NCBI RefSeq assembly: GCF_964340395.1
Contig: NC_135554.1
Span: forward strand, 9,254,475 to 9,318,474
From: Glandiceps talaboti
Lineage: Eukaryota > Hemichordata > Enteropneusta > Spengelidae
Reading direction: 5' to 3'
Length of the DNA stretch: 64,000 nt
Shown: in pieces, positions 1 to 64,000 of the stretch
How the letters are laid out: the number at the start of each line of letters is the position of its first letter
Numbering within the stretch: the first letter of the stretch is position 1
The notes under the pieces: model-generated
Seen by the model: the letters and a program-made list of their open reading frames with translations, nothing else
Database searches by the model: none
What the model was told of the DNA's origin: nothing
Translations under genes and position numbers: made by a program

Positions 1-45
1 GAGTGAGTGAGTGAGTGAGTGAGTGAGTGAGTGAGTGAGTGAGTG
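1..45. repeat. (GAGT)n microsatellite at window start
   Basis: Eleven GAGT copies, in the intron upstream of gene A exon 187-327. Confidence 0.95.
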
Positions 46-186
46 AATGAGATGAGAATTTTCTTTCCATACGCCTACTGTGTATTTTAACTTGTTATTT
101 TGGATAGGAACTAATCAAAAGTATTTTTCTAACCCTTATTGTTTGAGTAAATACATTAAAGTGGAGTTTTCTGAAATTTATTCCAG

Positions 187-12691
<12,505 letters not shown>

Positions 12692-13687
12692 ATGATTGCG
12701 GATTAATAACGCTTGCCTCGTATCGATTGTGGAGATTATAGAGGATCATGCACTGTGATACATATTGACCAAACAGCGAAATTATAGCTAATCACCAGAA
12801 TAATTGAGCAGTCAGCGATGCCGTTTACTGTTTCTGTTGTTATGTTAAATTTTGTAGCGTATGGCATTAAGTGTGCTTATTGTATAATTCGTGTTTCTGT
12901 ATTACAAATGTATTTAGTTTATCAATATCCTTGCACACAATACTGAGAAATAGCTCAGATAAATTAAATAGATAGCAAGTTCACTTTGGCAACATGCAGT
13001 AAGACGTTGCAAGATGGGATGTCAGACCTGTAATAGAGACACGTGAGCTCGTGAACGTTTTAAAAGATAAAGCCTGTATGTTTTCATACGAATGTTAATG
13101 ATACCTGCATTTCATAGCCATGTTTTTTGTTTTAAAATAATTGTATTGATAATGTGCCAATAGCTTAATATGTATAATTAGTGTGATCACAAGTGCAAAT
13201 AATTCAGAGTTCGAACTGAAATTTATTGACTTATGAGATGCTTAAAGTTGAGATGTGAGAGTTTTCTTTTGAGTTGTATTTTTTACTATCTTGATATAAT
13301 TTTAAACGAGTTTTGGGTTTTCACCTAACAAGGGCTTAGACTGACGGTCCTCGTTAAAGAGATATTCATACGCAAGTTTAGCGAAGTCATGACTTAAACA
13401 ACAATATGGACTCTTTAGTCTATTAAAATATGAACTTTGGTAGAAGCAAAGCTGTAAAAAGCTGTATGCACTTCTGGAGAACCATTTGTTTAACCCGTAC
13501 TTACTTCTATTACTGCTTCGTGCCTGGGATACTTTCTTGAGAAAGTTTATTTTGACCACAGTGAAACTAGCGAGCAAATACAGCAATGTTATGCAGCCCC
13601 TCGTATCACTACTTATATACTTGCCCAGTGTCATGTCAATTTACCATACATTTACTTTCATTGAGCATATCGAATACTAGTATGGAT

Positions 13688-13937
13688 GGGGAACTTGCAA
13701 TCCAGACTGAGCATGCTCAGTCGCAAATGACTGTGGGATTATATGTGGTTATTGTAATACCTAATCTGGAGCTACTGATAAAATTAACCTCCCAGAATGG
13801 TCAGGGTAACTATGAATTGATTATTTGTAGTCACAGACAAAGTATCAACATTGTTTACAATACTAATTGATTAGTAGTTATCATTACATTTCCCATGATA
13901 CAACATTCAACATGGCGGGTTTGCAAGTTCCCTATTG
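13688..13937 (+). mobile_element. MITE, copy 1
   Basis: A 250-bp element whose ends are inverted copies of GGGAACTTGCAA. Inside it carries GAGCATGCTCAG near the left end and CATTTCCCATGAT near the right. Copy 2 (28899-29148) has the same length and sequence order in the opposite orientation. There is no coding capacity. Target-site duplications are not obvious. Confidence 0.8.
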
Positions 13938-15305
13938 TGCAAACATTAATGGGTAGGGGTCCCATCGTATTGCAGCCCGTATTTGAATAAGGAAGAATTT
14001 CTGTCTGCATGTATATGTTAGTCCGTCTATGCCTAGGTGAAAACCACTAATAAGATACTCATTCGAAAATAATCCAACATCAAACAAGTATCACAATTAT
14101 ACGAAGAAAGTAAAACAATACTTTTGACGATAAATGAAAACATTCATGGATGCACTGTTTTGCATTTTTAATTAACCAAGAATAAACAAATTGATGGCGA
14201 TTCAGTTATCGTTTTTATTTCACCAATTTATTTACTGTTCTCAATCATCCAGGTGGTGGGTTACTAACAAGTAATTGCAATCTATCCTACTGGACTTGCT
14301 GGGTTTCTTATGAATGACAACAGTTTATTTCATATATTCAATAAATCATAGATCGAGGAAAAATATATGTTGTTTACGTTACTTATTTTCTAACAACTCT
14401 CTTGATAGTTGATTCTTATTTTGAGAAGACTGATAATATTCACATATGCTGGTTTTCTGACCAGTGTGAAATTGTTTAAGTGAACAACGATTGGGTTGTA
14501 CGGTTGACAGCATAGAAAACTAAAATAAAACTTAGAACTCCAAGTTATATTCAAATAGCATCAGTACAAGCTGATGTTGTACATCACTTTATCAAAAACA
14601 AAATGAATAATAATGCACACATCAAGAGATTATAACATCCCATTGTCATTAGAGAAAGAGAGAGAGATACATACATGCATAGACACACACACACACACAT
14701 CACTGTATAATAGTTTACCTACAACTCCTTCTAATTTGTACTCTCACATAACCTTTTTTTATTTCAGACAAATCTCATCAGTGTAGAAGGTTTGTGAAAA
14801 TATTTTTGTCATTTTCGAATCGTTCCTTTGTTACTCATAGGTATCTGAATACCGATTTGATCCTCTTTTTTAGATAAGTTTGGTAGAAATTTCAATATAA
14901 TTTTTCAACAAACATGCAGAGTACTTGCAAGAAAACTAAAGTAAACAATTCATATACTATGTCTTTATCGTTGTAATCAGAAAATGTCCTTGTTTGCCCA
15001 ATGAAATTACAAGGGTATTTCCCCGTGCCACGCCATGCACTACGAAGATATATTTTCACAATTTACATACTTTAAATACACAGATTATAAGAGATCGAGG
15101 ACACTTGCTACTTTGAAGGTTCATGTATGTGTGTTATCCCCAAAGTAAACATCAACATCGAATATTGCTAGATGTTGTCACTGTGAGGAGTTGGGCAATG
15201 TAAATATATGTTTTCAAGCCGTCTAGAATTGAGGCTGCATTAGTGTATTAAAAGTGGTGATTGCAACAACTCTTGAAGCCTTGATCACTATAAAAAATTG
15301 CGTAA

Positions 15306-15577
15306 GTCTTGTAAGTTAAATGCATTTCCCGGGAAAGTTTTGTCTTTCATCATCGCAGTTGTTAGCCTACAAGACTAGTTTAATGGATGGATGACCTTTT
15401 GGTCATTCCATATTTAGACGTCTGTTGATAATATGAAGCTAGTCTTGTAAGTTAAATGCATTTCCCGGGAAAATGTTGTCTTTCATTATCGCAGTTGTTA
15501 GCCTACAAGACTAGTTTAATGGATGGATGACCTTTTGGTTATTCAATATTTAGACGTCTGTTGATAATATGAAGCTA
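15306..15577. repeat. Direct tandem duplication of a 136-bp unit
   Basis: Two nearly identical units (15306-15441, 15442-15577), each starting GTCTTGTAAGTTAAATGC and ending GATAATATGAAGCTA. Only a few substitutions separate them (for example CATCATCG versus CATTATCG). Within a unit, AGTCTTGTA near the start pairs with TACAAGACT, so each can fold. Confidence 0.85.
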
Positions 15578-18500
15578 AATAATAATTCGGTTATTGTATT
15601 ATAATAATTTCACAGCCTAACTCCAAAACAGAAGTTTGTATAATTATACTTGCATATGCTTGACGCAGCATATATATTTCTAAAGGTCAATAAATATGCC
15701 TACAAACATACTCTTTGGTACACCCGACATTTCTTTGAATGAATACCTAATGTTTAAGTCTCACCAAGGTTTGGTAGCTGTTCATAATCATAAGCCTTAT
15801 CTAGGACGATTGCACCATATCAGTTACTTTTCAAGTTCAAGTTGTAATGCACTTAAACTTTGTATTTTCAAAGTGCTGCTTAAACTTCAATTTCATGGGT
15901 GCAAATGTTAGTTGGTCGTAAGATGAAATCATGTACAAATTAACTTTCTATTTCTAATAATGTATTTCAATATAATACTTGATGATATCCTTGCGAAAAC
16001 ATACACAGATACAATGAAAGCATGTTTGATTTATTCCCAACACCATTTATTACCATTAATTGACAATGACATACAGAAAAAAAGTTAATATTCTAGCAGT
16101 TGAATATAGAGTAGCCATACCAGCGATGTCGAATGCTATCTTATCACGTTTATATTACTGAGCGATCTTAATGTGAATTAACCACAAAGCGATCGGACAG
16201 GTTTACATCGAACATTTAATATGTTCTGAGGACACTTTGCTACGTATTGCCACTTATCTCCGACGCCGTCCATAAACAGATACATACCTTAATGCGTCGA
16301 AACTACACTCTTTAAAAATAAACAAGCCAATTAAAATACCAATGGCAAGGACAGACAACAATCTTGACAATTCATCTATTTAATAACTAGAACGGCTAAT
16401 GGCATATTGAGAGAAAGTTATGAAACATCACCGATGCATTAACCTGATAGACACAATGGCTTGGTTTGCTATGTTACAAAGTAACGTGGCATTAAATAAC
16501 GTGGTAGATTTTATATATCCGCTGGTGTGTTATTCCTAAGTTAGGACCTACACCGTTACCATACAGATGCAGAAAAATACATGCATATGAGACTTCACGC
16601 AACATGATCGTTTATCGAGGAATGCATCCTTTCTCGTATTTGCCATGTAAAAAGTCCACTTAGTACTACATGTGGTTAAGGTGTATGAACAATTAATCAT
16701 GACTTTAGCCACGAAGAAGTAGACGTGTTTCTATACACTCCTTTTTTGTAATGACTGAATTCATTGACCCCCCAACATTACTGTGGCAAGTCTGACTACT
16801 ATAATAGTAATTTTACTAAGTGGTCTACGATGGGTACAAAGTAACTTCTTACATTCATCGACCATTCTAGTTATCTGAATAGATGGATGCATTGACAAGT
16901 CTACTAAGATTCTACAATATGAAAACACGTAACAAAACAGCTATGTAATTATTTTGCCTGCATAACATATTTTCTCTAAATTGTTTAAATCACCAAAATT
17001 GTCAGGAGAACAGTTGCACATAATGTACCTTTACACACAATGGCGCCAATTATGAGAGAATACATCTCATTTAATTGGACAAACAAAAGACTCCCGATTC
17101 CGCAGTCATTCCTGAAGGAACTATTCTATATCCATTGATCAAATTTACGTACTTCTCAGTCACTATTACTAGTAAGGAACTTTAGTCTTGTTTTGAAAGT
17201 TTCTTATTTTTCTCCATTAGTACATATTAAGCAAAATGACTAATTTTCTCGTAACTTATTGTTATCACGTCTCGTAGATGTAAACTGCTGTTGAACCATG
17301 ATTCGAGAATTGTGCATGTTGTCCTGACAACCATAGCGATTAAGTATTGATAATTCGTTTACATGAGTATATTTGGATAACTAGTTTTTCAACTAATCAA
17401 ATATTCGTGATAAAACAAATAATGTAACGCTCAACGCTACCTAATAACTACATCAAACAACACTTCATAATATGTATCTTAACATTAATGACTTCCCGTT
17501 GGGTCATCAAGGATAATGAACTACATTTAGCGGAGATCTGTGCTACCTGTTACAATCCATTTTGCAATGATTAAACCTCACAGTCGGGTATTCATAAACA
17601 TTTGAATATCACGCGATTACTCAGATGCTATTATAATATGATACATTGACAAATTTGGACTGAACAGTTTGGTAGGTAATGTTTAAGCATCACGCCCTGT
17701 ACAGCGGTTCCTTCCTTGGTTTGAATGACATTCTTGCTTGTTTTTCTCACAGGTAATGCACAAATCTATTACATAGAGAATGTTAATGAAATGAATGGCT
17801 TGTATAGCTAACATTAAACATTCAATGGTTTCTGTATACAATAATATTTATAAGATATTGTGAATTTAAAGAGCGAACACAGCATCTAGATACATTGATC
17901 TTTAAAACATTAAACATTAGAAATGTCGAATGTAATCTGACAATCAGATACCGTATTTTGAAAGAAATGCTGTGTTCATATACAACATTAGTTCACTGTA
18001 TGTAAGAAAGTATACATTGACATTGTGGAATAGTAATTCCTGTTAATATCTCACATTATATTTCACAGACACCAACAGTAGCTTGTACAACAAAGTAGAT
18101 ATCATGACAAGGGTTTCGAATCTGGTTTTGAATGATGGATTTCTTCTAACAATAATACTTCACCGATAAACTTTGAAGTCATCATGTTAATTTTGTCATA
18201 TTTTATAGCCAAGGCCTGCGAATATAAAATATGACAAAATAGGTAGAAAGTGGTATGCCAATGTCCCGAGTTGTGGTTAACTCTTATACTCACAAAATTA
18301 AACGAAAGCAGTTCTGATTTACATACATACAGCATGGGATTGGGGTGATGTGGGGTGATGTGGACATTTTGAATTAGCAGTCCTCCTCTGTGCTACATGT
18401 GCTTGGGTACACAATATAAAATGATCCGCCTAATCTACCTAAACCGAATATATGGAATCATGAATACATGTATATACTTTCAACTATCCTGTATATATGG

Positions 18501-19637
18501 AATGTTACATAATCAATTAATTTGGTCAGAATTGTATTTACTGTGTAATTATTCATGATAATTACATAATGCACTATGTTCAAATTAAATTTCACCAACT
18601 TAACTGTGTGTCTAATTGTTGGTACAAAGTCACACAAGGATTAATATTTGATACACATTTATATATAACAAGAATAATTACGTCAATGTTGTAGAGATGA
18701 CTCGTTTTCATTTGGCAATTCTAGTTTCAATCATGCACTGCCGCTATTTAAGTATTTTAAAAAAGAATATGAATCTAAAACATACGACTAAATGTTCAAC
18801 AAATTACAATGCCTGGAAAATGAACTTTGACCATATTATATTCGATATGTGGTACTTCCTGTTTTAAAATACCTTTAAATTGGTTAGATTTACAATATCC
18901 TGTAGTCCATAAACTATATCCGTAGCATTATTTGCAATTATAGAGGGTCTGGCATAACTATCTACTTACATGCATTATTGTCTTCAAAGTCCTAACAAAT
19001 AATAGTGATACAAAATGCACTTTTATCACATTAACAAGTAGTGACATATAGTCGGGAAAACAATGTTCGACAGTTATATTTTGGGAATGTTGATTTGTAA
19101 AGTGCTCACGTATGGGTCAGAGGTGAGAGTCTTTCACAATAGCATGGAAACGATTTTATATAGTATATATAATGAAAAACATTGCATATTAAATGAATAA
19201 TTTTCCACATAATAATCATTTAAATACTCCATTAAGTGACAAATTAATAGCTATACCTTGTTTATATTACATAATCGGTATATAATGATTACGTAAGCCG
19301 AGTTTTGGAGTATGGATGGTGGAGTTGAGCTAAACATTACTTTTATTGAATTGAATTGAATTGAATATGTCTATACAGTATGTGTTGAGACAAACTACCA
19401 ACTATCTACACTTCCGAATATTAATTATACAGATTCGTGATATTCTATTTGGTCCTAACTGATTGAATGAAGCACACATACATTTCATGTATAGAGGGAT
19501 TTAGAATTTTCATAAGCACGGGCTCTAAGTTTGATATAAAGCGCATACCACTGATACAAACAAAACTATTAAAAAAAAACTATTTGAAATTGTTCATGAT
19601 TTTTCAAAGTTAACATAGACAGCGAACTGACCTATTT

Positions 19638-19643
19638 TTTATT
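19638..19643 (-). terminator. Possible polyadenylation signal of gene B
   Basis: TTTATT on the + strand, AATAAA on the - strand, about 355 bp past the gene B stop. Another lies at 19342-19347. No cleavage evidence is visible; the call rests on the hexamer and its position. Confidence 0.3.
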
Positions 19644-19997
19644 TCATCATATTTGATGTCAATACACCGCAATATCTTTTCTGTGCGGAGAAACCCATCA
19701 TTCAAAATCCAGATGGCATTAAAGATGAATTTGAACACAATAACTATGAGTTATTATTTGAAATATGGAAAAACATAGATATAGTCTAATTCGGTCTGAA
19801 AAGTAATGTTGACTTCATTGGTCACGTAATTTTGGTCATGTGGGACGGCTTATTTCGTGGAACCACTTTCATTTATATAATGCAATTGATATTCATTAAC
19901 GAAATTTTCATTATTAATCCTGATATCAAGGATCAACACATCAACTGCTTTGAGAATTTGAGTCTCGGCTACAGTGTCACATATTTCTTGCAAACAC

Positions 19998-63074
<43,077 letters not shown>

Positions 63075-63260
63075 CTGGGAAAGACAATTGACAAAAGACC
63101 CACTCATCATCGTCAATGCACTATGCACTAGAATACATATGTACAAGTCTGTAGCATGTAAAACATTTTCAATCGACGGCTATGTAGTGCAAGTCAAATA
63201 AGAATGTCCAATTGAACTGCCTGATGAACTTTAGAAGGTTCATATTAGCACTGTAAAGAC

Positions 63261-63361
63261 AAGACTGTGAGATACGTCGTGACGTTTCGCCCTCACCGGC
63301 CTCCTCTCGCGGTTGGCCGATGTTTGAGGGCGCCCCGTCACGGCGTAGCTTACAGACTATA
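63261..63361. repeat. GC-rich imperfect hairpin of about 100 bp
   Basis: AGACTGTGAGATACGTCGTG plus ACG.CGCCCTCA pairs with TGAGGGCGCCCCGTCACGGC plus GTAGCTTACAGAC, with an inner GGCC/GGCC step and a loop of about 13-17 nt. It stands out in otherwise AT-rich DNA, upstream of the first visible gene B exon. It could be a foldback element or a structured RNA. Confidence 0.7.
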
Positions 63362-63469
63362 TAAAGACTTACGCTTTTACTTTGACATTGTGGTATTTTT
63401 CTATGTGGTAAACATAAAAGAACCCATTACATGGTAATTAAGATTGTATATTTAGTTCGCCTACAGAAT

Positions 63470-64000
63470 AGTGGCCCCACTATTGTCTGCATTAAAAAAC
63501 AGATTTACACTGAAACACTATCGATTTTTGGATGTACACACATTTTTGGAATGCAACATTCTGAGCTATAGCTATTATACATGATGTACCACTTAATTGG
63601 AAAGAAGAATTATATGCAATTCCATCAAATTTGAAGCTTGCGTAGTAAACAGTGCCTAATCCTCAAATTTCAATCAATTATGCAAATAAACCATTTAGCT
63701 ATTTACAGAAAACATTAATTATGCAAATTAATCAGTAAAATTAAAAGCTATACAACAGGCTCTAGAGGATTTTAATTATGCAAATTAGTCATAACAAGTA
63801 AAAGCTATACAACAGGCTTTAGAAGATGTTAATTATCTAAATTATTAATAAAACTTTAAGCTAAATCAACAAATTTTGGTGTCATTGGACAGATGCAGTC
63901 AAAATATATAGCTTAATTAGTGAAGGTCATTAATTATTCGTATTACAATTCCAAGTAAATGCTATGTCGCCAAACTTTATAGGACATGTGCTTAATATTA
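63470..64000. repeat. Copy 5 of the 145-bp-unit family, running off the window
   Basis: Repeated AATTATGCAAATTA and TAAAAGCTATACAACAGGCT units, as in the other copies, with the end of the window inside the array. Confidence 0.55.

Larger units (their letters stand above)
12692..19997. other. Spacer between the two convergent genes
   Basis: Both 3' UTRs must lie here. No exon with RNF213 similarity or convincing coding structure was found. It holds one 250-bp MITE (13688-13937), a 136-bp tandem duplication (15306-15577), and otherwise AT-rich DNA with a few short open frames (for example 15696-15911, +) that have no recognisable domain. Confidence 0.6.
63075..64000. other. Right edge, gene B intron presumed
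   Basis: No further exon was recognised. The region holds the GC-rich hairpin and repeat copy 5. Because exon 62989-63074 starts in phase 0 in mid-protein, transcription must begin to the right of the window. Confidence 0.55.

Overview
This is an AT-rich metazoan genomic window with spliced genes (GT-AG introns of about 150 bp to 6 kb), abundant tri- and tetranucleotide microsatellites and several families of small transposons. It has no prokaryotic-style operons. The tandem-repeat elements with microsatellite ends and the tRNA-derived SINE suggest a marine invertebrate, plausibly a mollusc or other lophotrochozoan. That assignment is inference.

Layout. Two paralogous genes of the RNF213 (mysterin) family lie tail to tail. 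Gene A is on the + strand. Its last 20 exons (187-12691) encode the C-terminal 923 residues, and its 5' part lies left of the window. A gene-poor spacer (12692-19997) follows. Gene B is on the - strand. It has 37 recognisable exons from 63074 down to its stop at 19998, about 2,126 residues, and continues past the right edge. In order, gene B encodes the end of an AAA+ module, the E3 shell, a RING-like finger, a PHD finger that human RNF213 does not have at this place, an RZ zinc finger and the C-terminal domain. Over the shared part (20 exons each) all intron phases agree, nine exon pairs have the same length, and the other pairs differ by multiples of three.

Function. RNF213 proteins are giant AAA+ E3 ubiquitin ligases that act on lipid droplets and on intracellular bacteria, where the RZ finger ubiquitylates LPS. 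Here the two copies differ in the catalytic region. Gene A's RZ finger has no cysteine where human RNF213 has its reactive one. Gene B's RZ finger has a cysteine displaced by one residue. Gene B's RING has altered ligand spacing and an extra PHD exon upstream of its RZ finger. One gene B exon carries a single-base frameshift in a run of six A.

Gene B's large introns hold most of the mobile DNA: a 4.8-kb element with terminal inverted repeats (34557-39320), a 2.2-kb element (45131-47370), a family of elements with internal tandem repeats of about 145 bp and CTCCCGTAAGG-like ends (41.5-42.9, 44.4, 48.2-49.8, 50.2-51.0 and 63.5-64 kb), a possible solo LTR, a SINE, a 250-bp MITE (second copy in the spacer) and foldback hairpins. 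All coordinates were read by eye. Exon boundaries rest on splice consensus, reading-frame continuity, comparison of the two paralogs and remembered human RNF213.
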